DNA from: Gammaproteobacteria bacterium
Lineage (GTDB): Bacteria; Pseudomonadota; Gammaproteobacteria; Pseudomonadales; Pseudohongiellaceae
Reading direction: 5' to 3'
NCBI GenBank assembly: GCA_009692305.1
Contig: SHZK01000009.1
Coordinates: forward strand, 1-64,000
Length of the DNA: 64,000 nt
Shown here: piece by piece, positions 27,078 to 35,610 of the stretch
Layout of the letters: every line of letters begins with the position of its first letter
How positions within the stretch are numbered: the first letter of the stretch is position 1
The notes under the pieces: model-generated
The model's database searches: none
What the model was told of the DNA's origin: nothing
The model's input: only the letters and a program-made list of their open reading frames with translations
Translations under genes and position numbers: made by a program

Positions 27078-30005
27078 CTATTGTGCCGACTCAGGCTCCT
27101 CATGATAACAGGGAAAACGCAGTATTACTTGTGTGCCGCCACCCCGATCCTTGTCTACTGGACTGATTATATCCACATCTCCATCCAAATCTTCAACTAT
27201 GCTGAATACCAGCGACAAGCCCAGTCCGGTACCTTCGCCTGCTTCCTTGGTCGTGAAGAAAGGATCGAACACGCGGTCGCGAATGGCGGCGGGAATGCCG
27301 ATGCCATCATCAGTAACAGTAATTCGTACCTGCTTGCCGGCAACAGTTGCCTGCAAGGAAATATTGCCATTATGCTGACAGGCATCCCTCGCGTTATTGA
27401 TCAGATTGATCAGCACCTGCAAGAGTCGCTGCGAATCACCGCGAATGACTGCGTTGGGGTCGCAGTCCAGCTGGAAATGTAAATCCTTGCTCTTCTTGTC
27501 CAGCGAAATAAGTGTCTTCGCTTCTTCCATACACTCGGCAATTACAACCGGAGCATTGGCATACTGTGGATTGCTGGTGCCGGCGTGCGCGAAGCTGACG
27601 AGTGACTGCAAAATCTTCGACGTGCGGTCAGTCTGTTCAATAATCTGCCTGGCAAGTTTATTTAATTCGTCATCGTGGTATTCATCGCGGATAGTTTGCG
27701 CGAGACAGGCGATGCCGGTGATCGGATTGCCGATTTCGTGGGCGACACCGGCGGCCAAACGTCCAATCGAGGCCAGGCGTTCGCTGTGAGAAAGACCAGC
27801 TTCCAGAATTTCAGTTTCGGTTATGTCTTCAAGCAACATGATCATGCCTTCATGTGGACTGCCGGCAGCAGTGGTGTCCTCGATGATTGCCTTGTGCAGG
27901 TTGACTGATTTTTTCTGTCCGTTCAGTTCGAAATAATGTTTGAAGGAGTGATTGGAGTCTTCGTCGATAAAATTCGTGAACAATGACAGCCATGGCTCTT
28001 TCAGGTCGACTATATTTAACCCGAGTATTTCTGTGCTGTTAATGCCGGTGAAACGCTCCATCGCCTGATTCCACATGACAATCTCATCGTCGGAACTCAG
28101 CGAGCATACGCCGAGTGGCAGATCGAGTAACACCTGCCGGTGATAACGCCGCAGACTATCCAGTTCGGCTGCCATGCCGGAAAGATTGCTGCGGTAAGCT
28201 TCGATGCGGCCTTCGATCATGTTCAGATCGGCGCTACCGTGCTGCGAGACCAGGCTGTAGGGCAAATATCCATCGATCAATTCCCGGGCTATCGAAGGAC
28301 CCAATAGTCCGGACAGATTTGCCTCCAGGCGACCACGTAGTCGACGCAATGCATAGGGGCGGCGGTCATCGATTTTGATGCTGAGATCCTGCAATGCCTG
28401 CATGACTTCTCGCGTGGCGGTCTTTTCGCCCAGTGGTTTACTAAGGCTCTTGATAAACTCTGCCGGTGATTTCGCGACAAGTCCGCTGCGTTTGCGGCGT
28501 TTGATGGTATCTAGTGTGCAGATGTCGGCAGAGCTGCGTTCTTCATCGCTCGTCTCGCTCGCTAACGAGACGAGTACGAACAGGATGCTGTTGAGCAGCA
28601 GTGAGACGATGGCAATCCGGCTCCAGTTAAGCTCAGTCATCGTCTCCGGATCGGCGGCGGCGAATATCGGCAGCATGAGGAATACAAGCCAGACGAATAC
28701 TCCGGCACCGAGGCCCGCAAGAAATCCCCGAGTGTTGCCATTGGGCCAGTAGAGAATCGCGATAATGCCCGGCAGGAACTGCAGTCCGGCAGAAAAGGCG
28801 ACGATGCCGATTAACTGAATACTGATTTTTACATCGGGTAAATAGTGAAACAAGAAGCCGGCCCAGATTAGAGCTGTGATGAGTATGCGTCTTTTCCACA
28901 ACAACCATTTATATATGTCATCTCTGGCTGTTGGCTGGTAGAACGGCAGGATCAGGTGATTGAGGCACATGTTGGACAGTGCCAGAGTTAGCACAATAAT
29001 CAATCCGCTGGTTGCAGACATACCGCCAATATAGGCGATCAGCGTCAGGAAAGGCTTGCCATATTCGACGCCAATTACCACGGGCAGATACTCTACTTGC
29101 ACAAGACTGCCGGATTGCAATCCTGCCCACAGGATCGGTAACACAGGCAGACTCATTAACAACAGATATAGTGGTAGCCCCCAGCTGGCTACCGAAAGTG
29201 AACGCTGGCCGTTGCTTTCATTAAATGTCGCATAGAACATATGTGGCATGGCAACCGCAGCAGTGAAGAACATCAACGCCATGATATGAAATGAACTGAA
29301 GTAATTGGTATTTTGCAGAGAGTCAAGCAAGCGCGGTTGTGAGTGCAACCACTGCTGCATTTCGTCGAGCCCGCCGAAACCGCCGACTACTGCGAACGCT
29401 CCCACTGCCAGAAATGCGACAAGCTTGACCAGGGACTCGAAAGCAATCGCCATGACTAGTCCGTCGTGTCGCGTACGACCGGCGCGTCGCGATGTTCCAA
29501 ACAGAATCGAAAACACTGTGATCACTACACAGAAGCCTACGGCCAGCAATCCCTGCGAGGCAGCGGGCGAGAGTATGTCAGCCGTGTCTGCTACGGCGCG
29601 GATCTGCAATGCAATCAGTGGCGTCACGCCGATTAGAGTAACGAGCGTGGTCACAGTTCCAGCCCATGGTGAGCGATAGCGAAAGGCAATCAGGTCCGCG
29701 AGGGAACTAAGCTGGTAGGTTCGAGTCAGGTTCAGCAGCGGCTTCAGCAGCAACGGCGAGAACAGGAAGGCGAGAGAAATTCCAATCGAGTGAGCCAGAT
29801 AACCGTAACCATCCCGCAGGGCATTGCCGACAGCGGTGTAATACGCCCATACGCTCGCGAACACTCCCAGTGCCAGTACATATACCACCGGGTGGCGCAC
29901 GACCGCTTGCGGTATCCAACCCCGATCTGTAATGAAGGCAATGCCAAACAGCAAGGCGAGGTAGCCGCTGCCGAGCAGGATAACTGTGGTGATATCGTAG
30001 TTCAT
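27078..30005 (-). CDS. cbrA: CbrA-type sensor histidine kinase with transporter domain
   Basis: A 975-residue inner-membrane sensor, the length expected for CbrA. Residues 1 to about 480 form a sodium/solute symporter-type domain with about 13 helices. A linker follows, then a PAS domain (about 620-735, DLPLGVCSLSSDDEIVMWN). The kinase core has phospho-acceptor His756 in AHEIGNP, the N box near 870, and G boxes DDGIGIP and GTGLGLS. In Pseudomonas CbrA-CbrB senses carbon/nitrogen state and can transport histidine. A perfect 9-base inverted repeat lies in the coding DNA at 28550-28575. It follows a small membrane protein gene, as in Pseudomonas. Confidence 0.92.
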   Translation of the reverse strand: MNYDITTVILLGSGYLALLFGIAFITDRGWIPQAVVRHPVVYVLALGVFASVWAYYTAVGNALRDGYGYLAHSIGISLAFLFSPLLLKPLLNLTRTYQLSSLADLIAFRYRSPWAGTVTTLVTLIGVTPLIALQIRAVADTADILSPAASQGLLAVGFCVVITVFSILFGTSRRAGRTRHDGLVMAIAFESLVKLVAFLAVGAFAVVGGFGGLDEMQQWLHSQPRLLDSLQNTNYFSSFHIMALMFFTAAVAMPHMFYATFNESNGQRSLSVASWGLPLYLLLMSLPVLPILWAGLQSGSLVQVEYLPVVIGVEYGKPFLTLIAYIGGMSATSGLIIVLTLALSNMCLNHLILPFYQPTARDDIYKWLLWKRRILITALIWAGFLFHYLPDVKISIQLIGIVAFSAGLQFLPGIIAILYWPNGNTRGFLAGLGAGVFVWLVFLMLPIFAAADPETMTELNWSRIAIVSLLLNSILFVLVSLASETSDEERSSADICTLDTIKRRKRSGLVAKSPAEFIKSLSKPLGEKTATREVMQALQDLSIKIDDRRPYALRRLRGRLEANLSGLLGPSIARELIDGYLPYSLVSQHGSADLNMIEGRIEAYRSNLSGMAAELDSLRRYHRQVLLDLPLGVCSLSSDDEIVMWNQAMERFTGINSTEILGLNIVDLKEPWLSLFTNFIDEDSNHSFKHYFELNGQKKSVNLHKAIIEDTTAAGSPHEGMIMLLEDITETEILEAGLSHSERLASIGRLAAGVAHEIGNPITGIACLAQTIRDEYHDDELNKLARQIIEQTDRTSKILQSLVSFAHAGTSNPQYANAPVVIAECMEEAKTLISLDKKSKDLHFQLDCDPNAVIRGDSQRLLQVLINLINNARDACQHNGNISLQATVAGKQVRITVTDDGIGIPAAIRDRVFDPFFTTKEAGEGTGLGLSLVFSIVEDLDGDVDIISPVDKDRGGGTQVILRFPCYHEEPESAQ

Positions 30006-30078
30006 CTGATCAGGTTCAAAGTTAGTCGTTCACAGCTCGTGGCTCAATTATCGCTGTCCTGAAGTACCGGTCGGAACA

Positions 30079-30255
30079 TCAGAGTTCATCAGAGTCTTGC
30101 TCACGATGCGTCCAACCAGCGATTGCGATAATCAGAAAACCAACCAGGAAGGGCCGATACCAGGCGCCCCCTGACTGATTGATCCAGTCAACACTCAGCA
30201 GGAACAACAAGTAAATTATTATGAACAGAATCAGGATAGAGCGAGGTATATACAC
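30079..30255 (-). CDS. cbrX: CbrX-like small membrane protein
   Basis: A 58-residue frame with a GTG start at 30255, 10 bases after the gluQ stop, with CGGAA as possible ribosome site, ending TGA at 30079, 73 bases before cbrA. It has two hydrophobic helices: SILILFIIIYLLFLLSV (about 6-22) and FLVGFLIIAIAGW (about 36-48), then a charged tail THREQDSDEL. A short membrane gene named cbrX is reported just ahead of cbrA in Pseudomonas. Size, topology and position match, although I cannot align them. It could take part in CbrA synthesis or sensing; this is inference. Confidence 0.7.
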   Translation of the reverse strand: MYIPRSILILFIIIYLLFLLSVDWINQSGGAWYRPFLVGFLIIAIAGWTHREQDSDEL

Positions 30256-30265
30256 AAGAATTCCG

Positions 30266-31177
30266 TTACCGCGGATTGCCTGCGGTGATAGTAGCTAACT
30301 TGGGTATGGCCTGTATATCCCAGTGCGTTACGGCCCATTCCAGCAGCGCTGCATTGTTCGCGAAATCGGATAGTGCAGGTGGTAGCTGTCCCAGCAATTG
30401 CAGCACATTGTGCGTTAGTGATAATGCCTGCTTGCCAGCTATCGGAGCAGCGAAGCGTTGCTTGCTCAGTTTCTCACCTTTTTCATCGGTAATTACCGGG
30501 ATGTGGCCATAGCGTGGAGTTCGATAGTGCAGCACTTGCTGCAAGTAAATCTGACGCGGTGTCGATTCCAGCAAATCATAGCCGCGGACAATGTCGGTCA
30601 CGCCTTGAAATTCGTCATCAACCACGACCGCCAGCTGGTAAGCGAAGAAGCCGTCTTTGCGGCGAATGATGAAGTCACCGCAGTCTGCTGCAATATCCGC
30701 GCTGTAGTCGCCCTGAATTACATCGGTCAGCGCCATGGGCTGTGGCACTGTTTTCAGGCGTATGCTGCTGCGTCGGGAATTAATTGCGCGCTCGCGACAA
30801 TGGCCATTGTAGATTGAACCCATGGCGCGAATTTGTGGTCGGGTGCAGGTGCAGGCGTAACACAACTGGCGCTGTCGCAGCTGCTCCAGTGCTGCAGCAT
30901 AAGCACCCAGTCGTGTACTTTGGTACAGCACCGTGCCGTCCCAAGTGAGGTTGAATTGCTCGAGTTGATGCAGAATCTCGTTGGCAGCCCGACTGGTTCC
31001 CGGGGCGGGTCCAGATCTTCCATGCGCACCAGCCACAGACCATTATGCGCGCGCGTCGACATAGCTGGCTATTGCCGTAAGCAGAGAGCCGAGGTGCAAA
31101 GGGCCGGTTGGTGAAGGCACAAATCTGCCGATGTATCGCGCGGGCAATTTCGGATGCTCAATGGCGGCTACAGGCAA
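30266..31177 (-). pseudogene. gluQ: Glutamyl-Q tRNA(Asp) synthetase, disrupted by two indels
   Basis: GluQ attaches glutamate to queuosine in tRNA(Asp). The gene starts just after dksA, at TTG 31177 or, more likely, TTG 31147 giving [13 protein letters not shown]. The HIGH-type motif [10 protein letters not shown], the zinc cysteines (CYACTC, YNGHC) and EKLSKQ are present. Two indels disturb the frame. At the GC run 31047-31055 two bases appear lost, putting an in-frame TAA at 31043-31045. The conserved [17 protein letters not shown] follows in the shifted frame. Near 30988-30995 one more base is lost, returning to the first frame. Net loss is three bases. Either a recent pseudogene or a sequencing error; the remaining 240 residues are well conserved, which favours a recent event or error. 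Confidence 0.8.
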
Positions 31178-31185
31178 GACGGAGA

Positions 31186-31629
31186 CTAGCTACCGAGCTG
31201 CTTTTCCTTGATCTCATCAAGGGTTTTGCAATCGATGCACTTGTTTGCGGTTGGGCGGGCTTCCAGTCTGCGGATGCCGATTTCGATACCGCATGCTTCG
31301 CAGTATCCGTAATCATCTTGCGCAATCAGTTCAATGGTGCTGTCGATCTTCTTGATAAGCTTGCGCTCGCGATCACGGGTACGCAATTCGAGGCTGAATT
31401 CTTCTTCTTGCGTAGCGCGATCGGCAGGATCCGGGTAGTTAGCCGCATCGTCTTGCATGTGATGCACGGTGCGATCAACTTCCTGCATTAACTGCTCGCG
31501 CCAATCCAACAATATTCTCTTGAAATGATCGCGCTGTTTTTCGTTCATGTACGCCTCGCCTTTTTTAGGCTTGTACGGAACGAAGTTCTTGAGAACTGGC
31601 GAAGTTTCAACTCGTTGACTGGTGGCCAT
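31186..31629 (-). CDS. dksA: RNA polymerase-binding regulator DksA
   Basis: Works with ppGpp at the RNA polymerase secondary channel to adjust stable-RNA and amino-acid gene transcription. The 147-residue product has the coiled-coil region with the tip motif [11 protein letters not shown] and the C-terminal four-cysteine zinc finger CEACG...CIDC. Its stop is followed within 10-40 bases by gluQ, the usual pairing in gammaproteobacteria. Confidence 0.95.
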   Translation of the reverse strand: MATSQRVETSPVLKNFVPYKPKKGEAYMNEKQRDHFKRILLDWREQLMQEVDRTVHHMQDDAANYPDPADRATQEEEFSLELRTRDRERKLIKKIDSTIELIAQDDYGYCEACGIEIGIRRLEARPTANKCIDCKTLDEIKEKQLGS

Positions 31630-31938
31630 AATCTCTAATGCCTCATTGGCGTCTCGATATACACTTGGTAGTTGCCGGCTTTAGAGCAAGCTGGCTGCGC
31701 ACTCGAGGGTATCTTTCGTTAATCTGGATTTATCTTCAATTGCTGCAAGCTTCGAGCTTGACTCGAATTTGGCAGCTTTTGAAAACGGCTAATTTTAGAA
31801 AGGCGGGTAAACTACCAGATTCTATTGGGTGATGCTATAGAAATTAACGGCATTCATCGACCACTGCCAGCCCTCCCTGCCCGTGAGGATCTATGCCTAA
31901 CCGAATTCAATATGCATCCTCTATAATATCAGCCGATT
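31630..31938. promoter_or_regulatory. Intergenic control region between dksA and the aminotransferase
   Basis: A 309-base divergent gap with no coding frame that I can support. Facing right, TATAAT at 31922-31927 is a perfect -10 box 12 bases before the first possible ATG (31939), with no good -35 match. The aminotransferase mRNA would then be almost leaderless, or use the ATG at 31969. A small palindrome AAGCTTCGAGCTT lies near 31749-31761 and may belong to the dksA promoter region. Confidence 0.4.
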
Positions 31939-33135
31939 ATGCCAATCGCCTCGCTGGATAAAGCTCAAATGCAGAACATCAAAGGCTCGCGTGAACTGCT
32001 CACGCGTATCAATCCGTTTCGCGTAATGACAGTTATGCAGCGTGCCCGCGAACTGGAGGCTTCAGGTCGCCAGATCGTGCATATGGAAGTAGGTGAGCCT
32101 GATTTCGCTACCGCTGAACCGATCATCGCGGCCGGAAAACAGGCCCTGGATGACCATCGCACGCAGTACACGCCTGCGCCCGGCATACCACAATTGCGCG
32201 ATGCGATTGCGGCATTCTATGCGCGCCGCTATGGGGTTGAAGTCAGCCGCGAACGAATCCTGATTACACCGGGTGCGAGTGGTGGCCTGACATTGTTGGC
32301 CAATTTACTGGTAAGTCCTGGCGATGGCGTATTGCTGAGTGATCCTGCCTACCCATGCGTTCGCAATTTCATTCAGTTAATGAATGCAGAGCCGCAATTG
32401 GTACCAGTCGGCCTGGAGCACAATTTCCAGCCCACGCCTGCATTGCTGCAGGCGTATGTGCGCCCAAACTCGTCGGGTATCTGGCTCGCCTCACCCAGTA
32501 ATCCTACTGGCACGATACTGGAGCGTGATCGCCTTGCAGCGATTTGTGCATGGGGCAAGGCGAATGGCTTGCATCTGTTGGTAGACGAGATTTATCACGG
32601 TCTGCACTACGTCGATGATTTGCCCAGTGCCTTGCAGCTGGATCCTGATGTATTCGTGGTTAACAGTTTTTCCAAGTATTTCGGAATGACCGGATGGCGA
32701 CTGGGCTGGATCGTGGTGCCGGAGGAGTTTATTGGCTTCGCCAATATTCTGGCACAGAACCTGTACATTTCTGCTTCGTCCATCGCGCAATATGCGGCGC
32801 TTGCCGCGTTCACTGACGAAGCAATGGCGATATTCGAACAGCGCCGACAAGCGTTTCGTGAGCGCCGGGACTTTCTGAGCAATGCGCTGCGAGATATGGG
32901 ATTTCTGTTGTCGGAGAATATTCAGGGAGCGTTTTACATCTATGCCGATATCTCCAGATTCTCTGCAGATTGTGAGAAATTTTGTCATGACATTTTGGAG
33001 AATCACGGCGTCGCCATCACCCCGGGTACAGACTTCGGCGATTATCGGAGCAAGAGTTTTGTCAGAATAGCGTTCACGACTGGCATGGAGAATCTGCAAC
33101 TCGGCGTAGCGCGACTGCAGTCGGCGCTGGGTTGA
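31939..33135 (+). CDS. Class I PLP-dependent aminotransferase
   Basis: A 398-residue fold-type I aminotransferase. The substrate/PLP loop is MEVGEPDF near residue 50, the NPTG motif is in SPSNPTGTIL, and the PLP lysine is in NSFSKYFGMTGWRLGW. Arg near the C-terminus (FVRIAF) binds the substrate carboxylate. Specificity cannot be assigned. The gene is divergent from dksA and 13 bases ahead of sfsA; Pseudomonas has an aminotransferase gene at the same place. The start is either 31939 or 31969, given the -10 box at 31922-31927. Confidence 0.87.
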   Translation: MPIASLDKAQMQNIKGSRELLTRINPFRVMTVMQRARELEASGRQIVHMEVGEPDFATAEPIIAAGKQALDDHRTQYTPAPGIPQLRDAIAAFYARRYGVEVSRERILITPGASGGLTLLANLLVSPGDGVLLSDPAYPCVRNFIQLMNAEPQLVPVGLEHNFQPTPALLQAYVRPNSSGIWLASPSNPTGTILERDRLAAICAWGKANGLHLLVDEIYHGLHYVDDLPSALQLDPDVFVVNSFSKYFGMTGWRLGWIVVPEEFIGFANILAQNLYISASSIAQYAALAAFTDEAMAIFEQRRQAFRERRDFLSNALRDMGFLLSENIQGAFYIYADISRFSADCEKFCHDILENHGVAITPGTDFGDYRSKSFVRIAFTTGMENLQLGVARLQSALG

Positions 33136-33148
33136 TGCCAGGCGGTAT

Positions 33149-33883
33149 TTGATGATTTTTCCCCAAGCCATGCAGAGTGCAATACTGCTGCAGCGTTACC
33201 AACGTTTTCTCGCTGATGTCAGACTGGCCGACGGCCAGATCAAAACCTTGCACTGTCCCAATACCGGTTCCATGCTGAATTGTCAGGCTCCTGGCAGTAA
33301 GGTCTGGTTTACGGATTCCGGTAACAGCAAACGCAAATATCCCTGCACCTGGCAGTTGGTGGAGAATAGCGCCGGTCAACTCGTCGGCGTGAACACAGGA
33401 CTGGCGAATCAACTCACAGTGGCGGCTATTCAAAATGAAGTTGTGACGGAACTGGCTGGTTATGCCAAGCTGGCGACAGAAGTCGCGTATGGTGAACAAG
33501 GCAGTCGTATTGATATTTTGCTGAGCAATAGCGGGCAAGCCGGCGCGCCAGCAGCAGAGTGTTTCGTAGAGGTGAAGAATGTAAGCCTCGCGGTCGGGCC
33601 GCAGCGCGCCATATTTCCAGATGCGGTGACTTTGAGAGGGCAGAAGCATCTGCAGGAACTCATGCTAATGCGCAAGCAGGGACATCGAGCCGTGCTGTTG
33701 TTCTGTGTGCAAATAAGCGGGATTCAGGCTGTGGCGCCGGCTGATACTATCGATCCGGTTTACGGCAAAATGTTGCGTGAGGCCGTGGCACAGGGTGTTG
33801 AGGTGTTAGCGTATCGAGCTGAATTCGATATCCCCAATTCGGGCATAACACTGAGTACTGGAATCGCAGTTGATCTTGTTTAA
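33149..33883 (+). CDS. sfsA: Sugar fermentation stimulation protein SfsA
   Basis: A 244-residue protein with the SfsA hallmark segments LHCPNTGSMLNCQAPG (N-terminal, DNA-binding-like OB domain) and CFVEVKNVSLAVG followed by FPDAVTLRGQKHLQEL (nuclease-like core with E-x-K). It was first linked to maltose use in E. coli; its biochemical role is unsettled. It follows the aminotransferase in the same direction and converges with the Rieske protein gene 13 bases away. Start may be codon 2 or 8. Confidence 0.92.
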   Translation: MMIFPQAMQSAILLQRYQRFLADVRLADGQIKTLHCPNTGSMLNCQAPGSKVWFTDSGNSKRKYPCTWQLVENSAGQLVGVNTGLANQLTVAAIQNEVVTELAGYAKLATEVAYGEQGSRIDILLSNSGQAGAPAAECFVEVKNVSLAVGPQRAIFPDAVTLRGQKHLQELMLMRKQGHRAVLLFCVQISGIQAVAPADTIDPVYGKMLREAVAQGVEVLAYRAEFDIPNSGITLSTGIAVDLV

Positions 33884-33896
33884 GCGCAGGTAAGAT

Positions 33897-34241
33897 TCAG
33901 GCTAAAACCTGTGGCCGCAGGTGCGTGTCTTCCACCAGCACCAAACCGTTTTCAATATAGTACGGTACTTTCTGCAGGTATTTACCACGGCAGGGGCCCG
34001 CCAGGCAGTGGCCATCCTCAATCTGGAACAGCGCACCGTGTGTCGAGCACTGAATCAATGCGCCATCCGCATCGAGAAACTGGTCCTCGAGCCACTCCAG
34101 TGGGGTGCCCAGGTGCGGACAGCGATTCCAGTAGAGATAAATTTGATCGGCCTTTTTTACCGCAAACAGATAATGATTGTTTACTTCAAGACCGAGTGCA
34201 GCACCTTCGTCGAGATCAGCTTTGGCAAACAAACATACCAT
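33897..34241 (-). CDS. Rieske [2Fe-2S] ferredoxin-like protein
   Basis: A 114-residue single-domain protein with the Rieske ligands in CPHLGTPL (C-x-H) and CSTHGALF (C-x-x-H), 20 residues apart, so it should carry one [2Fe-2S] cluster. No signal peptide or membrane helix, so cytoplasmic. It resembles small electron carriers such as nitrite-reductase NirD-type or dioxygenase ferredoxins. It starts 9 bases after a PLP enzyme gene and is probably co-expressed with it. Redox partner unknown. Confidence 0.87.
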   Translation of the reverse strand: MVCLFAKADLDEGAALGLEVNNHYLFAVKKADQIYLYWNRCPHLGTPLEWLEDQFLDADGALIQCSTHGALFQIEDGHCLAGPCRGKYLQKVPYYIENGLVLVEDTHLRPQVLA

Positions 34242-34250
34242 GGACTTTGC

Positions 34251-35480
34251 CTAGTTGAGCGCGCGTTTGAAGTCTGCCAACAAATCGTCGAAGTCTTCGA
34301 TGCCGATGGAAAATCGGATCATTGAATCCACGATGCCCATTGCTGCGCGGCGTTCGGCACCCATTTCAAAATATATCGTGTGGGCCACTGGAATTGCCAA
34401 TGAGCGCGTGTCTCCCAGATTACTCGAAGCAACAACACACTCCATTTTGTTCAATACATCAAAGCAGTCGACGCCCGGATTGAGGTCGATGCTGAATAAA
34501 GACCCAAAACCAGAAAACAATTGTTTCGCCCGTGCATGCTGGGGATGACTGCCAAGACCAGGGTAATAAACATTTTTTACGTTGTTGTTTTGCTGGCAGA
34601 ACTCGGCGAGTGCCTGGGCATTTGCGCACGCCTTTTGCATACGCAGAGGCAGAGTTTCTGAGCCGACGGCGAGATGATGTGCGGCGTCGGGCCCCAGTGA
34701 TGCGCCGATGTCACGCAAACCTTTCTTCCTGATTTGTGTAATGCCCCATAGCTCCTTCGGCTGTTTGCGATAGATGTCGTAGATGTTGGTAAAACTTTCC
34801 CAAGGGAATAATCCGGTGTCAGTGATCGAGCCACCGAGGGCATTACCATGGCCACCGATATACTTTGTCAGTGAATTTATCACCAGACTGGCGCCAACCT
34901 GTTTCGGCTGGAACAAGTGTGGCGAGGTCATGGTGTTGTCTACGCAGTACAGCACGCCTGCTTTTTTGCACAAGTTACCAATTGCCTGCAAATCAGCGAT
35001 CTGGGTCACGGGATTGGCTATCGTTTCGACAAAGACAAGTTTGGTATTTGCTTGCAAGGCCTTGGCAACATTTTGCACGGCGGTTGCATCCACGAACGAA
35101 ACTGCGATACCGAGGTTGCTCAAGGTGTTGAAAAAACTGTTCGTGTTGCCGAACAGAAAAGAACTGGAAACGATATGATCACCGTGCCGCAGCAGGGCGA
35201 ACATAGAGGAAGCTATGGCGGCCATGCCAGTGGCAAATGCGACAGTAGCAATGCCGTCTTCCATTGCTGTGATGCGGTTTTCCAGCGCAGTCACAGTTGG
35301 GTTCATCTGCCGCCCGTAATTGTAACCGCTGCGTTTACCCTGAAAGACTGCAGCGAGTTCGCGCGCGTCCTTATAACCGAACGCAACCGATGGGTGGATT
35401 GCTTTGTGCAGCACACCGTGTTCCGGATTATCCAGACGATCCGAATGCAAATTGATTGTAGTAAAACCTTTCTTGCTCAT
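34251..35480 (-). CDS. Cys/Met-metabolism PLP enzyme (cystathionine gamma-synthase family)
   Basis: A 409-residue fold-type I enzyme starting MSKKGFTTINLHSDRL; a longer upstream frame is not supported. The PLP lysine is in INSLTKYIGGHGNALGG, and Tyr/Arg of YNYGRQMNPT belong to the cofactor-binding region. The family includes cystathionine synthases/lyases, O-acyl-homoserine sulfhydrylases and methionine gamma-lyase; the specific reaction cannot be read. The pairing with a Rieske protein 9 bases downstream is unusual for this enzyme class. Confidence 0.82.
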   Translation of the reverse strand: MSKKGFTTINLHSDRLDNPEHGVLHKAIHPSVAFGYKDARELAAVFQGKRSGYNYGRQMNPTVTALENRITAMEDGIATVAFATGMAAIASSMFALLRHGDHIVSSSFLFGNTNSFFNTLSNLGIAVSFVDATAVQNVAKALQANTKLVFVETIANPVTQIADLQAIGNLCKKAGVLYCVDNTMTSPHLFQPKQVGASLVINSLTKYIGGHGNALGGSITDTGLFPWESFTNIYDIYRKQPKELWGITQIRKKGLRDIGASLGPDAAHHLAVGSETLPLRMQKACANAQALAEFCQQNNNVKNVYYPGLGSHPQHARAKQLFSGFGSLFSIDLNPGVDCFDVLNKMECVVASSNLGDTRSLAIPVAHTIYFEMGAERRAAMGIVDSMIRFSIGIEDFDDLLADFKRALN

Positions 35481-35610
35481 GTGTTTGATTCTAAGAGATA
35501 GGTGATGAGTGCGGCGAGGCAGGACACTGCCCATATTATAAACCAGAGCCATTTAATTTGGAAGTTTGGAGCCGGATTGCAACCGTGCTGACAGACCTTC
35601 GATGGCCAAC

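Noticed and set aside
30754-31062. Separate leftward frame starting [18 protein letters not shown]
   Set aside because: It is the middle of gluQ in a shifted frame between two indels, not an independent gene.
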